Assembly: GCA_904502155.1 (NCBI GenBank)
Contig: CAJGDV010000013.1
Location: forward strand, 1 to 18,464
Direction: 5' to 3'
Source: an uncultured Bacilli bacterium
GTDB taxonomy: Bacteria; Bacillota_I; Bacilli_A; RF39; UBA660
Length of the DNA stretch: 18,464 nt
Within the stretch, counting starts at the first letter, position 1. Each line of letters begins with the position of its first letter. Below, piece after piece: positions 8,337 through 15,245 of the stretch. Below the pieces are notes generated by a model. That model was not told where the DNA came from and made no database searches. It worked only from the letters and a program-made list of their open reading frames with translations. Position numbers and translations under genes: made by a program.

Positions 8337-8376
8337 ATTACTGATTACTCCTTCCTACTATCAAATAATTTATAAT

Positions 8377-8405
8377 ATTATATCACTATAGAATAACTTT
8401 GACAA
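8377..8405 (-). promoter_or_regulatory. Promoter of the ribozyme-HAD transcript
   Basis: TTGTCA (8400-8405), 17-bp spacer, extended -10 TGATATAAT (8377-8385). Predicted initiation near 8370 gives a leader of about 180 nt that contains the ribozyme. Its -35 overlaps the -35 of the divergent kinase promoter. Confidence 0.8.
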
Positions 8406-8426
8406 TAAAGAAAAATAATATATAAT
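8399..8426 (+). promoter_or_regulatory. Promoter of the plus-strand kinase gene
   Basis: TTGACA (8399-8404), 16-bp spacer, TATAAT (8421-8426). The 5' untranslated region would be only about 10-12 nt, holding the AGGTGA site at 8435-8440. Confidence 0.85.
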
Positions 8427-8444
8427 ATTGTTACAGGTGATTTT

Positions 8445-9206
8445 ATGAAAACTAAAAATATTAAAGAAACTGATTTACGTAATTTAATAGGATGTGGTGC
8501 TGAAGGAAGAGTTTTTCTTCTTGAAAATGGTGATGCTTGTAAAATTTTCTATGATGGAACACAAATAGAAAACAAAATTAAAAAACTTAAGTTTATTAAA
8601 GATTTAGAAATGTATAATATTGCTAATCCTAAAGAAATAGTTACAATGGACAAAAAAATTGTTGGTTATACTATGGACTATATATTATATGATGATAAAT
8701 TAAATAGATACTTAGAAAGCGATCACCCACTAGATTATAAAATAGAATATTTAAAACAACTTGAAGATTTAATGAAAGAACTACACTTTAATAATATTAC
8801 AATGGTTGATACAATGTATCATAATTTCTTAATTTCGAATGAAAATTTATATGGAATTGATGTTGATAATTATTATGTTAATGGACTTAAAAATAATGTT
8901 GCTCCATTTGCTGTATATGATTTATATATAGATAATGTAAGTACTAAAATAAATTCTGATTTAGACAAGTTTTCTAATTTAATATTTATGCTTCATCATT
9001 TAGTTGAAAATAGTTTTGAGTTAGAAACAATATATAAAAACTATGATTATTTAAAAAAATTTGTTAATAGTTTAATTATAACTAAAAATTTAAAAGAATT
9101 GTTTTTAGAAATTTTATCTGATTCAGTTAATAAACCATATCTTGAAGATGAAATTGATGAATTATTAGAGTATGATGACACTTATATAAAAAGAAAAATA
9201 TTATAA
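8445..9206 (+). CDS. Minimal protein-kinase-fold protein (paralog 1)
   Basis: Kinase-like fold with the core residues in order: glycine-rich loop IGCGAEGRVF (15-24), a Lys in ACKIFYDG (31-38; Lys33), catalytic-loop equivalent VDTMYHNFLI (121-130; Asp122 and Asn127), metal-binding GIDVDNYY (137-144; Asp139) and a DKF motif (174-176) corresponding to the structural Asp of helix F. At 253 residues it is only the kinase core, with no extra domain, signal peptide or membrane segment. The catalytic loop lacks the DLN found in the four paralogs at 15226-18392, but Asp and Asn are kept. It is alone on the plus strand with its own promoter and AGGTGAT site. Target unknown; small-molecule phosphotransfer (as in Kdo or aminoglycoside kinases) is an alternative to protein phosphorylation. 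Confidence 0.8.
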   Translation: MKTKNIKETDLRNLIGCGAEGRVFLLENGDACKIFYDGTQIENKIKKLKFIKDLEMYNIANPKEIVTMDKKIVGYTMDYILYDDKLNRYLESDHPLDYKIEYLKQLEDLMKELHFNNITMVDTMYHNFLISNENLYGIDVDNYYVNGLKNNVAPFAVYDLYIDNVSTKINSDLDKFSNLIFMLHHLVENSFELETIYKNYDYLKKFVNSLIITKNLKELFLEILSDSVNKPYLEDEIDELLEYDDTYIKRKIL

Positions 9207-9241
9207 AAAAAAAGCATATTTAATTATGCTTTTATTTTTTT
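9204..9241. terminator. Bidirectional terminator between convergent genes
   Basis: A 9-bp stem AAAAGCATA/TATGCTTTT (9210-9218 with 9225-9233) is flanked by an A run on the left and a T-rich run on the right, so it works for both the plus-strand kinase gene and the minus-strand GNAT gene. The GNAT stop codon lies in the loop and stem. Confidence 0.85.
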
Positions 9242-9922
9242 AACTTTTTCTTTATCACAATCTAAAACTACAAATGCTCTTAAATCTTCATCATGATTAA
9301 ATTTATATTCAGCATCACTTAAATTTTGAATATGTAAATCATATGGGTTTTTAAAGTATTCAATGTATCCACATTTTTTTAGAATATTAATAGATTCTGA
9401 TTTAGATGGATATTTTGAGTAACCTTTAACTATTTCTTCATAATTATTATTTACATACTTAATTTCATCTTTATTAACGGCATATCTAGCATAGCTTTTA
9501 TTTATATTAATTTGTTTAAAATATTCTACTAATTGTTTTAATAATTTTGTATTATATCCATATCCTCTAGCACTTGATAATGTTGCCATACCAAAGATAT
9601 AAGAAATAATATCTTCTTGTTTAAAATCTACACCATGTTCAATATGCATAGGATCATTACCATATGATAATGTATAAGATATCATTGATACTAATTGGTC
9701 ATCTACAAAGTATCCTAAGACACTATAAAAATCATTTGGTTCAATTATATTTTTTTCAAGTGCTTTTTCTATTTTTGATTTTTCATATAATTGCCATTCA
9801 CTTTTAACATCTTCTTCTGTTAAGTTTTCATACCATGGAGCTTCTTTAAATACATATAGTACGTTTTTAAATTGTTCATAATCTTTTTTAGTTAATTTTT
9901 TAATTTGTTCATTATTATTCAT
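9224..9922 (-). CDS. GNAT-family N-acetyltransferase
   Basis: The acetyl-CoA binding motif of GNAT enzymes is visible as ARGYGYNTKLLKQLVEYF (118-135; the R/Q-x-x-G-x-G/A pyrophosphate loop), preceded by the beta-4 strand YIFGMATL (108-115). The N-terminal third (YVFKEAPWYENLTEEDV) matches the substrate-side helices common in the fold. A C-terminal part with ILKKCGYIEY (about 180-190) resembles the usual Y-x-x-x-GF-type end. 232 residues, cytosolic. I start at the ATG at 9922, spaced properly from AGGTGA; a GTG at 9931 is less likely. It overlaps the M20 gene by 8 bases, so the two are translationally coupled and under the same attenuator. Acceptor substrate unknown. Confidence 0.85.
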   Translation of the reverse strand: MNNNEQIKKLTKKDYEQFKNVLYVFKEAPWYENLTEEDVKSEWQLYEKSKIEKALEKNIIEPNDFYSVLGYFVDDQLVSMISYTLSYGNDPMHIEHGVDFKQEDIISYIFGMATLSSARGYGYNTKLLKQLVEYFKQININKSYARYAVNKDEIKYVNNNYEEIVKGYSKYPSKSESINILKKCGYIEYFKNPYDLHIQNLSDAEYKFNHDEDLRAFVVLDCDKEKVKKIKA

Positions 9923-10976
9923 TTTCTTCACCTTTTTCCATAAATTTTTTATATATTTCGTATAACTTTACGTATCCATCTTTAGTAGCATATTCATTAT
10001 TACAATGAGCATAGTCACCATATGGATTCATTAATATTGTTGGTATATTTTTTTCACTAAAATATATTGCATCACTTGTTGATGCTACTTTTAAAATTTC
10101 AGGCTTTTCATCTAAAATTTCATTACAAATTTCAAGATACTCCTTTATTTTTTTGTGTTTAACATCAGTTTTAAATAATATTCCTTGATTTAAAACTTCT
10201 ACTTCACAATCATATTTTTTTATTTCTTCAATTAAATCTTCTTGTGAATTTTCACTTGTGTTTCTAATGTCTAACATTAGTTCAGCTTCATATGGCACTT
10301 GATTTAGTGCGTCTCCCCCCTTAAGGGCTGATAAATTGATTGATGTTTTATAATCGTTATCACCTGTTGGTAGTGGGTGGTTTTTTATTAATTCATTATA
10401 AATGTTATAAGCTTTCACGATTGCATTTTCACCATTATATGGTTGACTTGCATGTGCTGGTTTTCCTTTAACTTTTATTTTTAGTTGTAATAATCCTTTT
10501 TCTTCTTCTATTAATTTAAAATTATTACCACCATCTGGAACAATAGCAAGTTTTGCATCGTATGTTTTTAATAATTGCTTTACACAGTTTCCATCTATTT
10601 CTTCGTCTGAAGTAATAAACATTGCTACTTTTTGTTTATAAATATTATTAAATAATAATTCTAAACATACTGCTACAGCACCTTTCATATCGATTGTTCC
10701 TCTTCCATAAACGTTTTTTTCATCTTCACTAAATGAATAATCGATTGCTGGTACTACATCGATGTGTGTTGCAAATATAATATCTAAATTTAAATCTTCT
10801 GTATTTGATAGTACTAATGCTTTTTTATTATTAAATTCATATTCTTTAATGTTTAGGTGCTTTGGTGTTATTTCTTTTATGTAATTAAATAATTTTGTAA
10901 ATTCTTCATCATTACCATCTATTGTTATAAAACTCATTAGTTTTTTTAATTTTTCTATAATATTTTGTTTGATCAT
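9915..10976 (-). CDS. M20-family metallopeptidase / deacylase (ArgE/DapE/PepV group)
   Basis: Zinc-dependent M20 hydrolase with all metal and catalytic residues: ATHIDVVPA (69-77; His71, catalytic Asp73), GRGTIDMKGAVA (91-102; Asp96), TSDEEIDG (122-129; Glu125/Glu126), VPDGG (146-150; Asp148) and AHCNNEYA (323-330; His324). KGKPAHASQPYNGENA (170-185) is the start of the lid/dimerisation domain with its conserved His. 353 residues, a normal length. I start at the ATG at 10976, after GAAAGGAAAG; an upstream in-frame ATG at 11024 lies inside a terminator hairpin. Members deacylate N-acetylornithine, succinyl-DAP or cleave dipeptides; the sequence does not decide. An Arg-codon leader upstream would suit an arginine-related role, which is inference. 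Confidence 0.92.
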   Translation of the reverse strand: MIKQNIIEKLKKLMSFITIDGNDEEFTKLFNYIKEITPKHLNIKEYEFNNKKALVLSNTEDLNLDIIFATHIDVVPAIDYSFSEDEKNVYGRGTIDMKGAVAVCLELLFNNIYKQKVAMFITSDEEIDGNCVKQLLKTYDAKLAIVPDGGNNFKLIEEEKGLLQLKIKVKGKPAHASQPYNGENAIVKAYNIYNELIKNHPLPTGDNDYKTSINLSALKGGDALNQVPYEAELMLDIRNTSENSQEDLIEEIKKYDCEVEVLNQGILFKTDVKHKKIKEYLEICNEILDEKPEILKVASTSDAIYFSEKNIPTILMNPYGDYAHCNNEYATKDGYVKLYEIYKKFMEKGEENE

Positions 10977-11000
10977 AATATCTTTCCTTTCAACTATAAT

Positions 11001-11031
11001 AAAAACCCCCATGCTTGTATGCATGAGGGTT
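11001..11031 (-). terminator. Intrinsic terminator in the M20-GNAT leader (attenuator terminator)
   Basis: Minus-strand stem CCCTCATGC/GCATGGGGG (11021-11029 with 11006-11014; one G-T pair, extended by two A-T pairs), 6-nt loop, then TTTTT. It stands between the promoter and the start of the gene it precedes, 25 bases before the ATG, as expected for a regulated leader terminator. Its loop plus 3' arm (11010-11020) is complementary over 11 bp to 11062-11072. Confidence 0.9.
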
Positions 11032-11159
11032 CATTAAAGAAAAAGTTAATGTCCTTCGCAGATACAAGCACGTTTAAATACACTTGCATCTACGAATATA
11101 TAATCCGTATACTCAAGTGTTATCTGCTGCGTCTGCGGTTTAAAACATTAATCTTTTTC
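11001..11159 (-). promoter_or_regulatory. Ribosome-controlled transcription attenuator with alternative helices
   Basis: Helices seen on the minus strand. An outer stem pairs 11146-11159 with 11039-11051 (13 bp, one bulge; includes the leader start codon). A:D pairs GCAGATA (11121-11127) with TATCTGC (11058-11064). B:C pairs ACACTTG (11114-11120) with CAAGTGT (11080-11086), with an inner six pairs (11104-11109 with 11091-11096). C:D pairs 11083-11094 with 11057-11068 (12 bp, two wobbles). D:T pairs 11062-11072 with 11010-11020 (11 bp, one wobble) and would break the terminator. B:C excludes C:D, and both A:D and C:D compete with D:T. The arrangement is that of an amino-acid or drug-sensing attenuator. 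It does not match any riboswitch consensus or T-box I know. Confidence 0.8.
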
Positions 11160-11161
11160 AT
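11120..11161 (-). CDS. Arg-rich leader peptide, 13 codons (MKKINVLNRRRSR)
   Basis: A short reading frame at the 5' end of the M20-GNAT transcript, starting about 20 nt after the predicted transcription start. An AAAGGA site (11171-11176) lies 9 bases before the ATG. Codons 9, 10, 11 and 13 are Arg (CGC, AGA, CGC, AGA) and the stop TAA directly joins helix segment B of the attenuator. CGC codons are unexpected in such an A+T-rich genome. Too short for routine gene finding, but SD, position and codon content support real translation. The product is probably not functional as a protein; the act of translating it is the signal. RRR and RSR also match the +X+ motif known to arrest macrolide-bound ribosomes. 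Confidence 0.75.
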   Translation of the reverse strand: MKKINVLNRRRSR

Positions 11162-11188
11162 TAAAATCAGTCCTTTCAGTTGAAAAAG

Positions 11189-11217
11189 ATTATAACACTA
11201 AAAAATATACTTGTCAA
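11189..11217 (-). promoter_or_regulatory. Consensus SigA promoter of the leader-M20-GNAT operon
   Basis: TTGACA (11212-11217), 17-bp spacer, TATAAT (11189-11194), with the extended TG giving TGTTATAAT. It is a perfect match to the consensus, and a promoter this strong fits control by attenuation rather than by initiation. Predicted start is near 11182. Confidence 0.93.
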
Positions 11218-11226
11218 CTTTAAAAT

Positions 11227-11252
11227 AAAAAAGAGTCTACATTAGACTCTTT
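11227..11252 (-). terminator. Intrinsic terminator of the NlpC-membrane protein operon
   Basis: A 10-bp stem (plus-strand AAAGAGTCTA/TAGACTCTTT, 11230-11239 with 11243-11252), 3-nt loop, then a T-rich tract on the minus strand. The TAG stop (11237-11239) is inside the stem. Confidence 0.85.
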
Positions 11253-11953
11253 ATGATCATTACTATACCGCCTACTAATAAAATAATAGAGCAAACAAGA
11301 ATAAATAATTCTATTTTTGATATTTTCTTTTTTGGTTTAGGTTGAGCTACTGTATTATTAACATCAACATTGTCAGTATATTTTAAAGCTTCGAATTTAT
11401 TATCGATAATACCCTTTATAACTTCATCAACATTTGTATAATAAAGTTCTTGAAGAACATTATTATATAAAAATCTCATCCCTGTAGTTCCTTCTTTTTG
11501 AATACATGAAATTGTTTCAAGTGGAATAACAATTGATTCATTCATATCATTTTTTATTAATAATTTTCGATGTGATAAATAAAATTCATTTTCACCAGGA
11601 CTATCTTTTCTAATTTTGCACATTCCTTTTAAAATAACTTTATCTTCTAATTTAGCATTTGTTTTAATTTTTTTAATTTTAACTTTTGTTTTTTTACTAA
11701 TTATATTAAATAATTGTTCATTACATTCAATAACTTCATAATTATATGTTACACCATTATCATAATTTTTTATAAAAAACATATGTAAATATAATTTATC
11801 ATCTATTACTAGTTCTTTAAGTTCATTATAACCAATTAGTATACTTTTTATTTCATTTGCAATACTTATACCTTGGTCTAAAAATCTTAAATCGGCTTTC
11901 ATCATTTCTGTAAATCTTTTTAATCTTATTTGATATTTATCTTGTATTTTCAT
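11237..11953 (-). CDS. Tail-anchored membrane protein with two PH-like segments, unknown function
   Basis: No named family recognised. The N-terminal 200 residues are soluble and appear to hold two beta-rich PH/GRAM-like units: residues about 18-90 (ADLRFLDQGISIANEIKSI...) and about 118-185 (ENEFYLSHRKLLIKNDMNE, IVIPLETISCIQKEG, GMRFLYNN, then a helix DEVIKGIID). A basic Pro/Lys linker (QPKPKKK, 204-210) precedes one C-terminal transmembrane helix (214-235), so it is anchored with its bulk in the cytosol. 238 residues. The start at 11953 has AGGTGAT, which overlaps the TAG stop of the preceding gene, giving tight coupling to the secreted NlpC protein. Its plan resembles the proteins at 6216-6749 and 6764-7630. 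Confidence 0.7.
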   Translation of the reverse strand: MKIQDKYQIRLKRFTEMMKADLRFLDQGISIANEIKSILIGYNELKELVIDDKLYLHMFFIKNYDNGVTYNYEVIECNEQLFNIISKKTKVKIKKIKTNAKLEDKVILKGMCKIRKDSPGENEFYLSHRKLLIKNDMNESIVIPLETISCIQKEGTTGMRFLYNNVLQELYYTNVDEVIKGIIDNKFEALKYTDNVDVNNTVAQPKPKKKISKIELFILVCSIILLVGGIVMIIKSLM

Positions 11954-11961
11954 TTTATCAC

Positions 11962-14900
11962 CTATTTTCGATTAAAGAATTTATCTTTAACATTAATTAT
12001 ATATTTTATTATTTGATTATCTTTTGTTACAACTTTAATTGTTGTTTTACCTTTTTTTAGTCCCGTTATAAGACCATTATTAATTTTAACAATTTTATTA
12101 TCATTTACATAAATATCTTTAACATCTCTATTAAGGATTATTTTTTTTCTTGTTGATGTATATAAATTAATATTTCTTCTTCTTTCAAATGCAATTTTTT
12201 TAACTACATTAATTGTTGTTGTTTCATATACTCCACTATTTGTAAGAACTTTTAATGTTACTTTACCTGGTTTTAATCCTTTAACAATAACACTTCTATT
12301 TGAAGATGTTTTATTAATACTAACAATGTTTTTGTCTGAAACTTCAAATCTATCAATTTCAACATTTTCTTTAAAAGTTAAAGTTAAAACTCTTTCCTCA
12401 TCAACTGCTATTTTATAATTATCATTTTGGAAACTAATATCTTTATTTTCATCATTTTTTGATATTTTAATTTTTGTTGTAGCTGTGTTACCATTTTTTA
12501 ATGTTACTTTAATATCTGCTTCACCAGCTTTTAAACCTATAACTTTTATTTTTTTACCTTCTAAATATGCTTTTGCAATATTATTATTAGAAGATGATAC
12601 AGTTTTAATTTCTCCAGTTGTATTTGGAGTTATTAAAATATAATGTCCTTTTAAAAGTTGATAGCTATTATAATTAAATTTAATTTCTCTTTTTTTAATT
12701 ACTTTTACTTCTGTAGATGTTTTTATGCCAGTATTATCTTTTGTTTTAACTGTTAATATTGATTCACCAGCTTTTACACCTTCAATATAACCATTATTAA
12801 TCTTAATATTATTATTACTACTTTTTATTGTTATATCTTTATTAGATGAATTTTCAGGTAATATTTCGTATTCTAATTTCTTTTTTTCACCTATTTCGAC
12901 AGTAATTTTTTTAGGCATATTGATTTTTTCAGTATCAATAAAATCTATTGCTTGAGGGTTTAATTTATATCCTTGTGATGGTCTAATAATTTTTAAATCC
13001 GTTATTATTCTATCTAATGCTTCTTTTTTATACTCTCCTAATGATAATATTTGATATCCATTATTATTATATTTTAATATCTTATCATCATCTAAATATA
13101 GTGATACAATGCCTTTCATTCCTTCATTTGTTGAATATTTATAAACAATAATATCTCCCATAGTTAAATTATGCATATATAAATTTTTGATATTATCAAC
13201 ATTTTGAACTCTTAGTTTTTCATTTTTAGTATTAAGAAGAGATATTGATGTTGATGGTATTTGTATATTAAATGCATCGTTATAAATATTATATATCAAT
13301 GAGCTAGAATCTAAATAAGAACAATTTTGAGGTTTAACACCTAAATCTCTTTTTTCACTATTATATTTAATAGTATTATTTTTAATTCTTGTTAAATATC
13401 TATTAACGGCATTATTAAATACTTCTTTTTGTGCTTCATCAAAATTTGCTATGTTTTCTATTTCTTTAATATTTAAGTCATGTACTAGACTTGGTCTTAA
13501 AATAACAAATGATTTACATCCTATAAGTTTATTTAGGATTTTATCTACATTAACATTAATTATTTTTTTTGTTCCTATACCTAATAATTTATTATCACCT
13601 AAATACAAATATGTGTTTCCTGTTTCCTTTTTATCAATATAACGATATGAAATAATGTCTCCTATCATTAAATCATTTTTTAAAATTTTACGAGTTCTTT
13701 TAGGATCATTATTACTTACATTAGTTCCTCCATAAAGATTTGGGACAACCATATTTTGAATATTACTTTTTAAATATAATGTTCCATTTATATTATCAAA
13801 AACATCGTTTTCAATTTGTGTACTTGATTCTAAATTTATATTTATATTAAAAGCATTATAATATATAGAAGAAATAAATCTTGCAGGATTATAATTTAAT
13901 TTAGCATTACTTATTTTAGCAGTAATTTTATTAAATTCTTTTGATTTATTATATCCAACATTAGTATTATTAAATTTTTCAGCTGTTTGTATTAATCTTA
14001 TTTCTTCTATTTTAGATAAACTATTTCCTGTTTTATGTGTTATTGTATTTAATAATTGACCATTAATTTTAGAATCATCATTAACAATATCAATATTTTC
14101 ATTTAATACTTTAATTGTGTATGTTATGGTTTTCGTTCTATTATGTGCTAGAGTAAAATCTTCATTTAAATTACCACTAACTAATTCAGTATTAAGTGGT
14201 AATATATCTTCGAATAATATTTTTTGTGTTTCTTTAGCATTATTTTTGATTGATATTGTATATGTAATTTTGCTTCCTGGTTCTATTGTTTTTGATTCGT
14301 CAATATTAGCCGTTTTATTTATAGTTAAATTTTGATTTATAAGTCTATTAATAGTATTTGAAGATAATTTACTTCCGAATACATTAAGGGGTCTTAAAAT
14401 TGTTAGAGAATTATATTCATCATTAAATAAATAATGACTATTTGAAGTATTATCTAATACTTCTTCAATTTTCTCTTTTTTTATTGCTCCTTTTCCTTCA
14501 ACATTATCTTCCCTTTTTTCATAATCATAACTTGATCCAGTAGCATGAACAAAATATCCTTGATTATTGTCTTCAACATAAAGCATAACATGTCCAGAAC
14601 CTTTTTTTCTTAATACAATAATATCTCCTGGATTTAATAATTTTTTAAGTTCTTTTTTTATACTATTATTACCATTTTTATAATTGATTTTTTTTGTACT
14701 TTTCTTTTCTCCATTTTCATAAAATGTTCTTGTTTTATAATCATATCCATATATTAAAGCATTACTATAATATCCATTTACTTTTTTAGTTCTAAGATTT
14801 GCTAAATTTTTAGTATTAAAATTATTTTCGTTAGCACCATCTATTAAAAGTAAACTTAAAGGATCTACATCTAAAGCTTCCTTATAAACATTATATATAA

Positions 14901-15183
14901 AAGAACTACAATCCATATAGACAATATTATTTCTATTAATATCTTCAGGTTTAATATTAACTTGTCTTCTATTTATTAGTTTATCGCCTTCCTTATCAAG
15001 TTTAAGCATGTCATATTGAATATATTTGCCTTTCTTATAATAATGATTAGCAATAACTTTAAAAGCTTCATCTGTCTGTCTATTACCATTTAACTTAACA
15101 TCATTATTAATAACATAATTATTATTTGATGTAATATTTAATAACATTAATGATGTTAATAAAATTTTCGTTTTATGTTTCAT
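11962..15183 (-). CDS. Secreted NlpC/P60-type multidomain protein with two inactive domain copies and Big_2 repeats
   Basis: 1073 residues. The N-terminus (TKILLTSLMLLNIT) is a weak signal peptide; no LPXTG or C-terminal anchor. Domains: NlpC/P60-like copy 1 (about 36-268) with MDCSSFIYNVY (Cys92), GSGHVMLYV (His198) and FVHATGSS (His213), so catalytically intact; a DUF11-like surface repeat (about 284-360); copy 2 (about 395-566) where the same positions read NPARF, GNTYLYL and LLGIG; copy 3 (about 575-737) where Cys becomes Ser626 (LDSSSLIYNIY) and His becomes Ile692. Each copy keeps GDII...LY and ends in IxRP. Four Big_2/Ig-like repeats follow (about 752-1068; GYIEGVKAGESILTV, IGLKAGEADIKV, KGLKPGKVTLKV, GLKKGKTTIKV). 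NlpC/P60 enzymes usually cleave peptidoglycan stem peptides. SD AGGATGGTGG precedes the start. Confidence 0.85.
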   Translation of the reverse strand: MKHKTKILLTSLMLLNITSNNNYVINNDVKLNGNRQTDEAFKVIANHYYKKGKYIQYDMLKLDKEGDKLINRRQVNIKPEDINRNNIVYMDCSSFIYNVYKEALDVDPLSLLLIDGANENNFNTKNLANLRTKKVNGYYSNALIYGYDYKTRTFYENGEKKSTKKINYKNGNNSIKKELKKLLNPGDIIVLRKKGSGHVMLYVEDNNQGYFVHATGSSYDYEKREDNVEGKGAIKKEKIEEVLDNTSNSHYLFNDEYNSLTILRPLNVFGSKLSSNTINRLINQNLTINKTANIDESKTIEPGSKITYTISIKNNAKETQKILFEDILPLNTELVSGNLNEDFTLAHNRTKTITYTIKVLNENIDIVNDDSKINGQLLNTITHKTGNSLSKIEEIRLIQTAEKFNNTNVGYNKSKEFNKITAKISNAKLNYNPARFISSIYYNAFNININLESSTQIENDVFDNINGTLYLKSNIQNMVVPNLYGGTNVSNNDPKRTRKILKNDLMIGDIISYRYIDKKETGNTYLYLGDNKLLGIGTKKIINVNVDKILNKLIGCKSFVILRPSLVHDLNIKEIENIANFDEAQKEVFNNAVNRYLTRIKNNTIKYNSEKRDLGVKPQNCSYLDSSSLIYNIYNDAFNIQIPSTSISLLNTKNEKLRVQNVDNIKNLYMHNLTMGDIIVYKYSTNEGMKGIVSLYLDDDKILKYNNNGYQILSLGEYKKEALDRIITDLKIIRPSQGYKLNPQAIDFIDTEKINMPKKITVEIGEKKKLEYEILPENSSNKDITIKSSNNNIKINNGYIEGVKAGESILTVKTKDNTGIKTSTEVKVIKKREIKFNYNSYQLLKGHYILITPNTTGEIKTVSSSNNNIAKAYLEGKKIKVIGLKAGEADIKVTLKNGNTATTKIKISKNDENKDISFQNDNYKIAVDEERVLTLTFKENVEIDRFEVSDKNIVSINKTSSNRSVIVKGLKPGKVTLKVLTNSGVYETTTINVVKKIAFERRRNINLYTSTRKKIILNRDVKDIYVNDNKIVKINNGLITGLKKGKTTIKVVTKDNQIIKYIINVKDKFFNRK

Positions 15184-15204
15184 ACGACCACCATCCTATA
15201 ATAA

Positions 15205-15213
15205 ATTATACCA
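15205..15213 (-). promoter_or_regulatory. Extended -10 promoter of the NlpC-protein operon
   Basis: TGGTATAAT (15205-15213), directly downstream of the kinase-operon terminator. At 17 bp upstream the hexamer TTAAAT, inside the terminator, is a poor -35, so activity would depend on the extended -10. Confidence 0.65.
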
Positions 15214-15214
15214 T

Positions 15215-15245
15215 AAAAAAAAGATTTATTTAATAAATCTTTTTT
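15215..15245 (-). terminator. Intrinsic terminator of the first kinase pair
   Basis: A 12-bp stem (plus-strand AAAAAAGATTTA/TAAATCTTTTTT, 15217-15228 with 15234-15245), 5-nt loop, T tract of eight on the minus strand. The stop codon (15226-15228) is in the stem, which therefore encodes the conserved C-terminal residues of the kinase. Confidence 0.85.

Noticed and set aside
10977..11024. N-terminal extension of the M20 protein from an ATG at 11024
   Set aside because: The ATG lies inside the leader terminator hairpin, the added residues do not resemble M20 proteins, and a good SD precedes the ATG at 10976.
10981..11182. 6S RNA, T-box or known riboswitch as an explanation of the M20 leader
   Set aside because: No T-box AGGGTGG-type box or recognised riboswitch core is present. 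The length and long outer stem recall 6S RNA, but the SD-led Arg frame and the terminator/antiterminator pairing explain the sequence better.
10965..11183. 72-residue plus-strand reading frame over the attenuator
   Set aside because: No SD; it is the antisense of the structured leader, where inverted repeats keep both strands open.
13451..14335. Two short plus-strand frames inside the NlpC gene
   Set aside because: They are antisense shadows of a gene with clear domain structure, and no start signals are seen.
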